14,393 nt of DNA from Mariprofundus sp. (GCA_030951065.1 JAUZQH010000042.1:1-14393); one strand, 5' to 3'; shown: positions 1-7,530, counted from the stretch's first letter. Numbers and translations: made by a program. Notes: generated by a model not told the origin, from the sequence alone.

Positions 1-2
1 TT

Positions 3-182
3 CAATTTGGTGTATATGCCAATGGCATTCAGTCCAACGATCCAATGCTGACTCAATTTGTGTATGTGGGCAGGTCATTTTTTATGCATAATGCCCGAGT
101 TGAGCGGAACCCCGCCTTGAACCAAAAAGTAGATGATACACATCATCTGCTTTTTGGTGAGACGAAGGGGAGGAGATCCTGA
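3..182 (+). CDS. possible 3' end of a gene cut by the left edge, unidentified
   Basis: A reading frame is open from the left edge to a TGA at 180-182, giving 59 residues with no start needed inside the window. The first part, up to about base 83, has protein-like composition with aromatic/hydrophobic alternation (for example TQFVYVGRSFF), as in a beta-strand-rich or outer-membrane protein end. The rest runs into the inverted-repeat element that begins near base 90 and is probably not native coding sequence. One reading is that an older gene lost its natural C-terminus to the repeat; another is that the frame is open by chance. I recognise no family. There is no supporting Shine-Dalgarno or codon-bias signal. 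Confidence 0.2.
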   Translation, partial: QFGVYANGIQSNDPMLTQFVYVGRSFFMHNARVERNPALNQKVDDTHHLLFGETKGRRS

Positions 183-283
183 AAGGATTTCCGTTCGAAC
201 GACTTGTTCGCACGGCGCAGCCGGAAGAACAAGTTGTTTGAGTGCAGCTCAAGTCGGGCATTCGCACGGCACCGCCGTGCGAA
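90..283 (+). repeat. nested inverted-repeat element, candidate MITE or structured RNA
   Basis: Nearly every base lies in or between paired arms. An outer stem pairs 90-105 with 247-262 (16 positions, one G-G mismatch). Inside it lie a 17-pair hairpin 121-137/142-158 with a 4-base loop, a small hairpin 176-180/184-188, and a long hairpin 192-209/227-244 (18 positions) capped by CGGC/GCCG at 213-216/220-223. A perfect 10-pair hairpin, 261-270/274-283 with loop ACC, follows directly. The 10-mer TTCGCACGGC occurs at 207-216 and again at 261-270. The exceptions to Watson-Crick pairing in the two long internal stems (130/149, 193/243, 194/242, 197/239, 201/235) are all G-U if the plus strand is the RNA. 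This could be a non-autonomous mobile repeat with inverted ends or a folded RNA; no matching transposase or reverse transcriptase lies in the window. Confidence 0.5.
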
Positions 284-502
284 CAATCCCAATCGCAGGA
301 AAAATTGTCCTCATATTTTCTATACATAGGTGGAACAGTAGTCCGATATATTGCGTAACGATAGTAAAAAACAGATTAATAGCTGTATGGCTGTTTATGC
401 TTCAAAAAACGAACTCAGCGCAGGAATAAGAACAGCATCATATTGCCAGGCTGTGAACGGCCCGGAACTTACGAATCAGTCAGCATTGATGAATCATGCG
501 GA
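284..502. other. intergenic stretch downstream of rimI, no gene seen
   Basis: This AT-richer stretch separates the repeat element from the rimI stop codon. Short frames exist on both strands but none has a ribosome binding site or recognisable protein sequence. A modest hairpin at 446-451/460-465 (six pairs, one G-U on the minus strand, 8-base loop) lies 38 bases past the rimI stop. It has no following U-run, so it is at best a poor terminator for the dprA-topA-rimI transcript. Confidence 0.4.
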
Positions 503-952
503 TTAGCAAAGCTTTCGGGTCATCAGCACGGCATCTTCACGGTAGCCGTTCGCATCCGGACTGTAATATCTTTTGCGCAGCCCCGTCTCTTCAAACCCAA
601 GCCCGGCATACAGTGCTCTGGCCGCAGCATTGGATGCCCGCACTTCCAGTGTCATCGAACATGCATCCGGAGATGCAGCGATCAATGCCTCTGTCATGCG
701 GCTGGCCAAACCCTGCCGCCTGTTATCAGGAGAAACGGAAATCTGCATGATCTGGATTTCATCAAGGATGGTCATGCTAAGCAGATAGGCGACTGCTATG
801 CCATGCTCATTTTCGCACAATAACAGATCATAACCGGATTCAAGCGCCGAGAATAAAGACTCTCTCGACCAGTATTCTGCAAAACTCTCCCTGTTCAGCC
901 GGTAAACGGATTCAATATCGGCAAGATCACCACAGCGAAGTTGATATGTCAT
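503..952 (-). CDS. rimI: ribosomal-protein-alanine N-acetyltransferase RimI
   Basis: This cytoplasmic GNAT-fold enzyme (149 residues) would acetylate the N-terminal alanine of ribosomal protein S18 using acetyl-CoA. The acetyl-CoA loop is visible as SPDNRRQGLA (74-83). The TLEVRASNAAARALY stretch follows, with Glu103 and Tyr115 at the same numbers as the catalytic pair of E. coli RimI (148 residues), then GFEETGLRKRYY and an RED motif near the C-terminus. The ATG at 952 was chosen because it gives the family length; the frame continues upstream only by running into topA. The start lies 16 bases past the topA stop. A GGAGGA sits 22 bases upstream, too far to be a classical site, so translation is probably coupled to topA. 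Other GNAT enzymes are the only alternative, and the residue match makes RimI likely. Confidence 0.9.
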   Translation of the reverse strand: MTYQLRCGDLADIESVYRLNRESFAEYWSRESLFSALESGYDLLLCENEHGIAVAYLLSMTILDEIQIMQISVSPDNRRQGLASRMTEALIAASPDACSMTLEVRASNAAARALYAGLGFEETGLRKRYYSPDANGYREDAVLMTRKLC

Positions 953-968
953 GCGCAGCGAACCTGAT

Positions 969-3230
969 TCAGTCTCCTCCGGGAGCCTCGATCTGTTCCT
1001 TCCAGCCACAGCCTTCAGTCGCACACACATGTTCGGTGCCATGGCGCTTGGTCACTTTCACCGTCACAAACGGCGCCTTGCACTGGGGACAGGCGCGATC
1101 AATCGGCTCATTCCACAAGGCATTCTTGCATTTGGGGTAGGAGGAACAGGAATAGAAAATCTTGCCGCGCCGTGACTTCTTCTCCAGAAATGTGCCTTTG
1201 CCACACTGCGGGCAACTGACCCCGGTATCTTTCGGCTTTTCCAATGGTTGAATGTTTTTGCATTTGGGATAAGCGGAACAGCCGAGAAATTTTCCATAGC
1301 GTCCGGCCTTGATCACCATCGGCTCACCGCATTTTTCACATGTCTGGTCGGAGAGTTCCGGCTCGGCCTGCTCACCATCCTTGCCATTAAGCGGTTTAGC
1401 CACTTTACATTCCGGATAACCGGTACAGGCCATGAATTTACCATATCGCCCTAATTTGATGACCATTGGCTTGCCGCATTCAGGGCACGATTCATCGGTT
1501 GCTTCCGACGGACGCTCTGCTCCGGCCGCCTTATCAACAGCCGCTTTAAACGGTCCCCAGAAATCGCGCAGCACCGGCTTCCAGCCACTCTCACCGCGCG
1601 CCACGGCATCGAGCTTGCTCTCCACCGATGCTGTAAACTTCGGATCGACGATTTCTCCAAATGAGGAAACCAGAAACTTGTTCACCCATTCGCCGGTATC
1701 CGTCGGCACAAAACGCTTCTTTTCCATCACCACATATTCGCGCACACGCAATACGTTCAAGATTGAGGCATAGGTAGAGGGGCGGCCAATACCGTTGGCT
1801 TCCAGCTCCTTAACCAGCGTTGCTTCGGAAAATCGCGGTTTGGGCTCGGTGAAATGCTGTTTGGCTGTTGCCTGACTGACCTCAATCGCATCACCCACGG
1901 CCAGTACGGGCAATAAACGATCCTTATCATTTTTAGCCGGTTCATCCGTACCTTCAATATACAGTTTACGGAAACCGGGGAATGCCAGTGTTGAACCCGT
2001 AGCCCTGAGTGTCAGATCCCCGGAATCGATATCCGCACGTACCTGATCGAGCACGGCCGCAGCCATCTGCGATGCCAGTGCCCGTTTCCAGATCAGTTTA
2101 TACAGTTTCAGCGCATCGGCATCGAGCACCGAACGCATTGCCTCCGGCGTGCGCATCACCGATGTCGGGCGAATTGCCTCATGCGCTTCCTGGGCGTTTT
2201 TGCTTTTGGTTTTAAAGTGACGCGGTTTCTCGGGCAGGTAGTCGCTGCCATAACTGCTGATAATATGCACCCGCATTTCATCAATCGCATCATCAGAAAT
2301 ATTCAGTGAGTCGGTACGCATATAGGTAATCAGACCGACCGGCTCACCGTCCACTTCAATACCTTCATACAGTTTCTGCGCCACCTGCATGGTTTTTCTG
2401 GCCGTAAAGCCCAGCTTCCGGGAAGCATCCATCTGCAATGTCGTGGTAATAAATGGCGGGGCAGGCTGCTGCCTGGCCTGTTTTTTCTGTACATCGACGA
2501 CCCGAAACACACCCTTTTCCACCCGGCGTGCCATGACCTTGGCATTCATACCGTCGGTAATAGAAAACTTTGTCAGTGCTTTGCCATCCACAGCCTGCAA
2601 CTGTGCCTGAAACTTTTCAGATCCCGTCCGGCACTCCGTATCAATGGTCCAGAATTCTTTGGGTTTGAAATCGCGAATATGCTGTTCGCGTTCACAAATC
2701 AGCCGCAGGGCCACCGACTGTACACGCCCGGCCGACAAGCCGCTGCGGATTTTTCTCCATAGCAACGGCGACAGGGTAAAACCGACCAGATAATCCAGTG
2801 CGCTGCGCGCCTGCTGGGCATCTACCAGTTGCATATCCACTTCGGTCGGGTTTTCAACAGCTTCGGTAATGGCTTTCTTGGTAATTTCATTAAAAGTGAT
2901 TCGCTGAACCTCTTTGCCATCCAGTGAACCACGCTGGCGCAATACTTCCGCCACATGCCAGGCAATCGCTTCTCCCTCACGGTCCAGATCGCTGGCCAGA
3001 ATCAGGGTATCCGCCCGTTTCATCGCTTTATCTATGGCATCAAGGCGTTTCTTCTTGTCATCAATAATCTGATATTTGATGGCAAAATCGTTATCCGGAT
3101 CCACCGAACCGTCTTTCTTGGGAAAGGCGCGCACATGACCATAAGAAGCCAGTACCTTATATCCTTTTCCCAGATATTTTTCGATGGTTTTCGCTTTGGC
3201 GGGAGACTCCACCACAACAACTGCGCTCAT
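969..3230 (-). CDS. topA: DNA topoisomerase I (type IA)
   Basis: This 753-residue type IA topoisomerase relaxes negatively supercoiled DNA through a transient 5'-phosphotyrosine bond. The N-terminal Toprim domain begins VVVESPAKAKTIEKYLG (5-21) and carries the acidic triad DLDREGE (81-87). The active-site region GLITYMRTDSLNIS places the catalytic tyrosine at 303, followed by HEAIRPT (350-356) and GIGRPSTYASI (480-490). The C-terminus holds four Cys4 zinc-ribbon repeats: Cys 582/585/602/608, 631/634/651/657, 673/676/695/701 and 714/717/736/741. The ATG at 3230 starts directly at the Toprim strand and overlaps the dprA stop as ATGA, so translation is likely coupled; the nearest GGAG is about 11 bases upstream. 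rimI follows closely. The length is slightly below that of E. coli TopA (865), mostly from a shorter tail. Identity is secure. Confidence 0.97.
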   Translation of the reverse strand: MSAVVVVESPAKAKTIEKYLGKGYKVLASYGHVRAFPKKDGSVDPDNDFAIKYQIIDDKKKRLDAIDKAMKRADTLILASDLDREGEAIAWHVAEVLRQRGSLDGKEVQRITFNEITKKAITEAVENPTEVDMQLVDAQQARSALDYLVGFTLSPLLWRKIRSGLSAGRVQSVALRLICEREQHIRDFKPKEFWTIDTECRTGSEKFQAQLQAVDGKALTKFSITDGMNAKVMARRVEKGVFRVVDVQKKQARQQPAPPFITTTLQMDASRKLGFTARKTMQVAQKLYEGIEVDGEPVGLITYMRTDSLNISDDAIDEMRVHIISSYGSDYLPEKPRHFKTKSKNAQEAHEAIRPTSVMRTPEAMRSVLDADALKLYKLIWKRALASQMAAAVLDQVRADIDSGDLTLRATGSTLAFPGFRKLYIEGTDEPAKNDKDRLLPVLAVGDAIEVSQATAKQHFTEPKPRFSEATLVKELEANGIGRPSTYASILNVLRVREYVVMEKKRFVPTDTGEWVNKFLVSSFGEIVDPKFTASVESKLDAVARGESGWKPVLRDFWGPFKAAVDKAAGAERPSEATDESCPECGKPMVIKLGRYGKFMACTGYPECKVAKPLNGKDGEQAEPELSDQTCEKCGEPMVIKAGRYGKFLGCSAYPKCKNIQPLEKPKDTGVSCPQCGKGTFLEKKSRRGKIFYSCSSYPKCKNALWNEPIDRACPQCKAPFVTVKVTKRHGTEHVCATEGCGWKEQIEAPGGD

Positions 3231-4336
3231 GTTCGATGCAACTCCACAGATAACAGATAACGGCTGCCGGGCAGGCGTTCAATCACGCCCTGCAGCTCAA
3301 GGCGCAGCAAGATGGGGGAAAGCTCAGGTACGGTCAAGCCGCAAGTTTCGGCCAGGTGGTCCAGGTGCATGCTCCCGGTGGACAGTGCCTGCAACAGTTT
3401 CGCCTCATCTGAATCGGCGGGCTGATAGGTTTTGCCACCTGCAACACGCCCCTTTTCGCCTGCAGCCCAGCCCATGGATTGCAACACGTCATCAGCATTT
3501 TCGGTCAAGGTTGCACCTTCGCGAATCAACTGGTGACAACCGGCATGGTTACCGCCCAAAACCGAACCGGGAACGCTGAATACCTCACGTCCGTAATCAA
3601 CAGCTTTTCTTGCAGTAATCAATGAACCCGAACGAACATCTGCTTCCATGACCAGTGTGGCATGGCTCAATGCGGCAATAATGCGGTTGCGGCGTGGAAA
3701 ATATTCCGGCCGGGCAGTCACTTGAGGAAAAAATTCGCTGACGACGCATCCCTGAGAGGCAATCGCCTGAACCTGCTGTAACTGCTGTTCGGACAACGTA
3801 GCCAATCCGCAACCCAGCACAGCCACGGTGGGAGAATTCCCTTCGAGTGCTCCGCCGTGTGCTGCCGCATCAATTCCATACGCCATACCACTGACAATGC
3901 AAATCTGGCGATTGGATAAATAACGACACCAGCGCCGGGTGACCAAACTGCTTTCCCGGCTGGCTCGGCGCGCCCCCACCACGGCCAGCATACGGGTGCT
4001 GTTCAGACTGCATACATCACCCTGAAAAAATAGCAGCAGCGGTGCATCATCGAATGGCTGTAATGTGACCGGCCAGCCAGAGTCATCCGGGCACAGCAAT
4101 CCGATTTCCCGCTGCCGGCACAGTTCGGCCACCGATTCGACAGCCTGATCAAGATCCTGCCCGAGCGCTGTCAACAATTGCGGACCGATGCCATCCACCG
4201 TTTTCAATACTTGCAGCGACTGTGACCATAACCGTTCGATGCCGCCAGCAGCCTGCACAAGTCTCCGGCCCGTCATCGGTCCGATGCCACGCACCATAGC
4301 CAGCCGCAACCATGCTGTTGCCCTATCTGAAATCAT
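3227..4336 (-). CDS. dprA: DNA-processing protein DprA (Smf)
   Basis: DprA binds incoming single-stranded DNA in natural transformation and loads RecA onto it; it acts in the cytoplasm. The 369-residue protein has the usual order. A helix-hairpin-helix-like N-terminus (VRGIGPMTGRRL, 15-26) comes first, then a Rossmann-fold core with VVGARRAS (119-126), SGMAYGIDAAAHGGAL (149-164), FPRRNRIIAALS (213-224), RSGSLITA (235-242) and GCHQLIREGA (266-275). A winged-helix C-terminal domain spans about 306-365. Length matches E. coli Smf (374). The ATG at 4336 has GGGTAAGG just upstream. The stop overlaps the topA start by four bases. A TsaP-like gene lies upstream, as in several gamma- and betaproteobacteria, although here a 499-base gap separates them. 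Presence of dprA alone does not prove competence. Confidence 0.96.
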   Translation of the reverse strand: MISDRATAWLRLAMVRGIGPMTGRRLVQAAGGIERLWSQSLQVLKTVDGIGPQLLTALGQDLDQAVESVAELCRQREIGLLCPDDSGWPVTLQPFDDAPLLLFFQGDVCSLNSTRMLAVVGARRASRESSLVTRRWCRYLSNRQICIVSGMAYGIDAAAHGGALEGNSPTVAVLGCGLATLSEQQLQQVQAIASQGCVVSEFFPQVTARPEYFPRRNRIIAALSHATLVMEADVRSGSLITARKAVDYGREVFSVPGSVLGGNHAGCHQLIREGATLTENADDVLQSMGWAAGEKGRVAGGKTYQPADSDEAKLLQALSTGSMHLDHLAETCGLTVPELSPILLRLELQGVIERLPGSRYLLSVELHRT

Positions 4337-4569
4337 CGCCTTACCCTATCCCGTATATCCATGATATTACCAGAGAGCCACCTTCCAATATATCAAAATT
4401 AAACATCAGGATCGGTTCACACGTCTATGCCGAAGCAACGCTTCCCCCGCATGGCCCCGGTCAAGACATGCTGGAAAAATTCACTGCATTCCCGATAGCA
4501 TTCAAAGCTGGCCACCCGCAAAACATGATGCCGGGTTTGTACCCATCGGCTTGAGACCCTATGAAAATA

Positions 4570-4586
4570 CCTGCCATTTTGGCAGG
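4570..4586 (-). terminator. short perfect hairpin, possible weak terminator or RNA element
   Basis: CCTGCC (4570-4575) and GGCAGG (4581-4586) form a perfect six-pair stem around a 5-base A/T loop. On the minus strand it is followed by ATTTTC, a weak U-tract. It lies about 250 bases past the tsaP stop and 234 bases before dprA, inside one of the doubtful small frames. It may be a terminator for a transcript within the gap. Confidence 0.3.
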
Positions 4587-4744
4587 CATCATTTAAAACC
4601 TTGCAGCTTTATGCTTCTCTTTCAGCATCTCCGCCTTGGAGGTGATTTTATCCGGCACTCAATCGTAGCCCGGCATCAAATGCGTTCGATTGCCTGGTGT
4701 GCCCCTGTGGGTCTGCACTTCCGCGCAAGCCATTGACGGCCTGC

Positions 4745-4772
4745 CAAAACAGGCACTTACGCGCCTGTTTTG
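4745..4772 (-). terminator. probable intrinsic terminator downstream of tsaP
   Basis: CAAAACAGGC (4745-4754) and GCCTGTTTTG (4763-4772) form a perfect ten-pair stem with an 8-base loop, 63 bases past the tsaP stop. On the minus strand the stem ends GCCTGTTTT, so the U-run forms the base of the 3' arm in the arrangement typical of intrinsic terminators. The symmetry means it could also act on the plus strand. It would separate tsaP from the dprA transcript. Confidence 0.55.
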
Positions 4773-4835
4773 TAAGCGACGGCAACAAATCAGCATTTCC
4801 CTGGAGATGAAGGGCTCATTGAGGACGGGTATGCT

Positions 4836-5888
4836 TTATTGTGAACGAGAATATTTGACAGTATCACCAATATTGATCGGACCGGTTGATTTGGTAATCA
4901 GCGCAATCGAAGCCTTTTGCTGGGGTACCAGAATCAGTAACTCGCCAATCTGCTCCTGCGGCAGCAGCACTTCACCGCCAGTCACCTTGTCCTCCACGAC
5001 ACGCCCGGCCTTGAAAATAGACATTTGCATACCGGCTTTCAGCCCATCCTTCAAGCCCAGATTAATACCAAGCACCTGATGTTGGCCTGCCTCGTGTGCA
5101 TCATTACGGATATAGATCACTGTGCCGGATAACGACGAATCCGGGTAGCTCAGCATAATGTGCGGATCAATCGTCCGGGCCGGTTTGACGCGGTCGCCAC
5201 GGGAAATCTCCTCAAATGCCTTCACGACAACAGCGCGAGACACACCATGTTCTGCCGAGAGAACTTTTACCTGACCCATATGTTTGATAAGAACGCCAAG
5301 TTCATTGCCGCTGTTTGGTTCACGCAGCACATCAGTGCTGCGGAACACATCAAACAGAGTTCCGGGTTTGGCAGGCTGCAGCAGTTTCAGATATACACGG
5401 TCGTGTTCGCCATAATTAAGACGATCATCCCGGGAGTCCAGAATATAGCCCACGCCCTGTACCTGATCAGGCTGAATAAACCCCTGTCGCTGCAACGCTG
5501 TCAGCAGCATGGATGAATCTGCTTTCTCTTCCATCCGCTCTACTGGCCGGACGATAATCATTGGACGAGGCTGTATCCGGGTCAATCCGCCCTGACTGAG
5601 CTGATTGCCATCAAACCATATCCTGTTACCGGGATAAATCAGGTCGGGATTGGTAATATAAAGATTATGCTCCCATATTTTCAGCCATTTCCAGGGATCT
5701 TTAAAGAAATAATCGGCAATATCCCAAAGCGTATCCCCTTTCTTGACCACATAGGGCTGCGACAAATCCCGTTTCACGTTGCTGTTGAGCCCCTCCCCAC
5801 TGGCCTGGAACTGGCCTGCAAGAAGCGAAGACGTAAAAAGAAACAGACTGGCCATCAAAACCGGTAAAATAAAGTGTTTAAGTGTCAT
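4836..5888 (-). CDS. tsaP: TsaP-like LysM protein, type IV pilus secretin-associated
   Basis: A 350-residue exported protein. It opens with a signal peptide (TLKHFILPVLMASLFLF, predicted cut after SLLA, about residue 24). A LysM peptidoglycan-binding domain runs from about 46 to 92 (YVVKKGDTLWDIADYFF through PGNRIWF). A C-terminal region of about 254-346 resembles the FlgT-C-like domain of TsaP (QHQVLGINLGLKDGLKAGM, then EQIGELLI). TsaP is known to help anchor the PilQ secretin to the cell wall, and in Pseudomonas its gene precedes dprA, matching the order here. The frame can be opened at a GTG at 5894, but the ATG at 5888 has AGGGAG exactly five bases upstream, so that start is preferred. 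No pilus genes lie in the window. It could instead be a generic LysM envelope protein. Confidence 0.8.
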   Translation of the reverse strand: MTLKHFILPVLMASLFLFTSSLLAGQFQASGEGLNSNVKRDLSQPYVVKKGDTLWDIADYFFKDPWKWLKIWEHNLYITNPDLIYPGNRIWFDGNQLSQGGLTRIQPRPMIIVRPVERMEEKADSSMLLTALQRQGFIQPDQVQGVGYILDSRDDRLNYGEHDRVYLKLLQPAKPGTLFDVFRSTDVLREPNSGNELGVLIKHMGQVKVLSAEHGVSRAVVVKAFEEISRGDRVKPARTIDPHIMLSYPDSSLSGTVIYIRNDAHEAGQHQVLGINLGLKDGLKAGMQMSIFKAGRVVEDKVTGGEVLLPQEQIGELLILVPQQKASIALITKSTGPINIGDTVKYSRSQ

Positions 5889-5893
5889 CTCCA

Positions 5894-5899
5894 CTCCCT
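5894..5899 (-). promoter_or_regulatory. ribosome binding site fixing the tsaP start
   Basis: AGGGAG on the minus strand ends five bases before the ATG at 5888. It leaves no spacing for the alternative GTG at 5894, so the ATG is the better start. Confidence 0.7.
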
Positions 5900-5959
5900 G
5901 AATGAGATTGAAACCTTGTCACAGCGCGACACAGCCCGCAATTGATGATACTCATGGCA

Positions 5960-6574
5960 TCAGGAGCTACCACCGGCCCGCTTTTTTCCTGTTGACGGTT
6001 CCGTACCACCCATCAGGCGTTTGATGTTGTCTGCATGTTTCCATGTCACCAGCGCTGCAATCATCACGCCAACCAACAGGGCGGGAACCGAGCCGCCAGT
6101 CGATACGATCAGCAAGGGAAGCAACACTGCCGCCACAATCGAGGATAACGAGACATAATGGCTTGTTTTTAGTGCGATCAACCAGACAAGTATGCCGATG
6201 CCTGCAGTCACGGGCTGCCAGGGCAGCATCACCCCGAGCATGGTAGCGACTCCTTTGCCTCCCTTGAATCCCAGATAGAGGGGAAAGATATGCCCCAGAA
6301 AAGTGGCTGCCGCTATAGCTGCTATCCAGGTTTCAGGTAATCCGGCCAGCAGTGCCAGCAAGACCGGAATCACACCCTTGGTGATATCAGCCAGTAGCGT
6401 CAAAGCACCGACCAGCTTACCCCCCGTACGCATGGCATTGGTAGCACCGATATTTCCACTGCCGTGTTCGCGCGGGTCTCTGTGGGACAACAATTTTGTC
6501 AGCAGCAGCCCGAACGGTACAGAGCCGAGCAGATAAGCGGCAACAACAGCGCCGAAGATAAAGGGATAATTCAA
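5960..6574 (-). CDS. plsY: glycerol-3-phosphate acyltransferase PlsY
   Basis: PlsY transfers an acyl group from acyl-phosphate to sn-glycerol-3-phosphate, the first acylation of phospholipid synthesis, at the inner membrane. The 204-residue protein is strongly hydrophobic with several membrane segments and carries the three conserved cytoplasmic motifs: GSGNIGATNAMR (38-49), GFKGGKGVAT (102-111) with LGHIFP just before it, and HADNIKRLMGGTE (180-192). Length is normal (E. coli 205). The start is a TTG at 6574 that overlaps the TGA of the upstream epimerase gene as TTGA. AAGGG six bases upstream supports it. The short basic tail after 192 is not conserved in the family. The substrate precursor comes from GpsA, encoded at the right edge of the window. 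Confidence 0.95.
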   Translation of the reverse strand: MNYPFIFGAVVAAYLLGSVPFGLLLTKLLSHRDPREHGSGNIGATNAMRTGGKLVGALTLLADITKGVIPVLLALLAGLPETWIAAIAAATFLGHIFPLYLGFKGGKGVATMLGVMLPWQPVTAGIGILVWLIALKTSHYVSLSSIVAAVLLPLLIVSTGGSVPALLVGVMIAALVTWKHADNIKRLMGGTEPSTGKKRAGGSS

Positions 6575-7524
6575 ATGCCACCCTTACGGTAATGCTGGCG
6601 GAACTCATCCATTTGATGCTGGCGTTGTTCCGGGCGGGCAGCACATATATAAGTCGGCAACACCCGCTCCAGCGCTGCCGCTTCGCCAAATTCGGCCGGA
6701 AATGCATCACCTTTAACTACATTATCATGAGCCAGCAACTTCAACTGATCCAGTGTAATGGGTGGCGTCGGTAATACTGAAGTAAAAATCGCCATCAATT
6801 TGGCGACAAACCCGGGCACGGGTATGAAGATGCGTTTTCGCCCCAGTTCAGCCATCAGCAATTCCAGCAGGGCCTGAAAACTGTAAACCTTCGGCCCACC
6901 CAACTCATAGATATGACCGATCACATGACGATTATCAATCGACCTGGCAAAAGCACGCGCCACATCTTCTACCCAGATCGGCTGAAAACGCGTAGTTCCC
7001 GAAATAACCGGCATGACTGGCAGCATGGCAGACATGGCCTTGAACTGATTAAAAAAATTGTCGCCGGCACCATAAATAATAGAGGGTCGGAATATGGTCC
7101 AGTTCAAATCCGATGCCTGTACAAGAGCTTCAGCAGCCGCCTTGGTTTCGGCATAAGCACTGCCAGGAACCCTGCCTGCACCCAGTGCGCTCATATGCAG
7201 ATATTGCTTTACGCCGGCACGTTTACAGGATTCCAGCACCCGAGCCACGCCATCCACATGCGCGGCTGCAAAATTCTGCCTCCCTTTCTCAAATAACAGC
7301 CCCACCAGATAAATGACCACATCATGGCCTTCGAGTGCAGCATCAATGCCGCGCCCTTCGGCCACATCCACACGTGCCAGCTGCGCGCCCTTGACCAGCA
7401 AATCACGCGCTCTTTCCGGATGCCGGCAAGCCACCGTCACCTGATGCCCCGCACCGATCGTCTGATCCACGATGGCGCGTCCAACGAACCCGCTACCACC
7501 AACAATACAAACGCGCTTCCCCAT
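6571..7524 (-). CDS. NAD(P)-binding epimerase-like protein, complex I NDUFA9 family
   Basis: A 317-residue atypical/extended short-chain dehydrogenase fold. The nucleotide-binding loop GGSGFVG is at 9-15, and SAYAETKAAAE places a Tyr124/Lys128 pair at the usual active-site positions. FRPSIIYGAGDNFFNQF (145-161) and the C-terminal layout match bacterial relatives of the mitochondrial complex I accessory subunit NDUFA9. The biochemical role of the bacterial proteins is not established; links to ubiquinone or lipid metabolism have been suggested for the superfamily. The frame can be extended to 7554, but the ATG at 7524 begins directly before the first beta strand and has AAAGGGAGG six bases upstream, so it is preferred. 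The stop overlaps plsY by four bases, implying coupled translation. No complex I genes are nearby. Confidence 0.85.
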   Translation of the reverse strand: MGKRVCIVGGSGFVGRAIVDQTIGAGHQVTVACRHPERARDLLVKGAQLARVDVAEGRGIDAALEGHDVVIYLVGLLFEKGRQNFAAAHVDGVARVLESCKRAGVKQYLHMSALGAGRVPGSAYAETKAAAEALVQASDLNWTIFRPSIIYGAGDNFFNQFKAMSAMLPVMPVISGTTRFQPIWVEDVARAFARSIDNRHVIGHIYELGGPKVYSFQALLELLMAELGRKRIFIPVPGFVAKLMAIFTSVLPTPPITLDQLKLLAHDNVVKGDAFPAEFGEAAALERVLPTYICAARPEQRQHQMDEFRQHYRKGGI

Positions 7525-7530
7525 GATTCG

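Larger units (their letters stand above)
4337..4835. other. 499-base gap between tsaP and dprA, two hairpins, no convincing gene
   Basis: The gap is unusually long for this compact window. On the minus strand a 21-residue frame (GTG at 4658, TAA ending at 4593) reads VPDKITSKAEMLKEKHKAARF. It is followed at once in the same frame by a 43-residue frame starting at 4592 with AAGG six bases upstream and stopping at 4461. Both are too short and unrecognised to call as genes. Plus-strand frames at 4312-4554 and 4551-4736 show no family signal. A TAATAT box upstream of dprA (on the minus strand) lacks a well-spaced -35 partner. The stretch may be a decayed gene, a 5' leader of dprA, or a small RNA locus. 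Confidence 0.4.

Noticed and set aside
155..180. Minus-strand sequence ending CTTCGTCTCACCA looks like the 3' end of a tRNA.
   Set aside because: No matching 5' acceptor arm, D-arm or anticodon arm lies within the next 60-90 bases; the stretch is explained by the hairpin element.
90..283. Retron-type or integron attC structure suggested by the nested inverted repeats.
   Set aside because: No reverse transcriptase or integrase is in the window, and the attC consensus ends are absent.
82..327. Minus-strand frame of 81 residues through the repeat element.
   Set aside because: Its composition is dictated by the inverted repeats, and it has no ribosome binding site; frames through such repeats are commonly spurious.
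443..823. Plus-strand frame of 126 residues opposite rimI.
   Set aside because: It is a shadow of rimI, which has clear GNAT motifs and catalytic residues on the other strand.
4312..4736. Two plus-strand frames overlapping by four bases in the tsaP-dprA gap.
   Set aside because: The first begins inside dprA, the second starts with TTG, neither has a ribosome binding site or family resemblance, and hairpins cut through the second.
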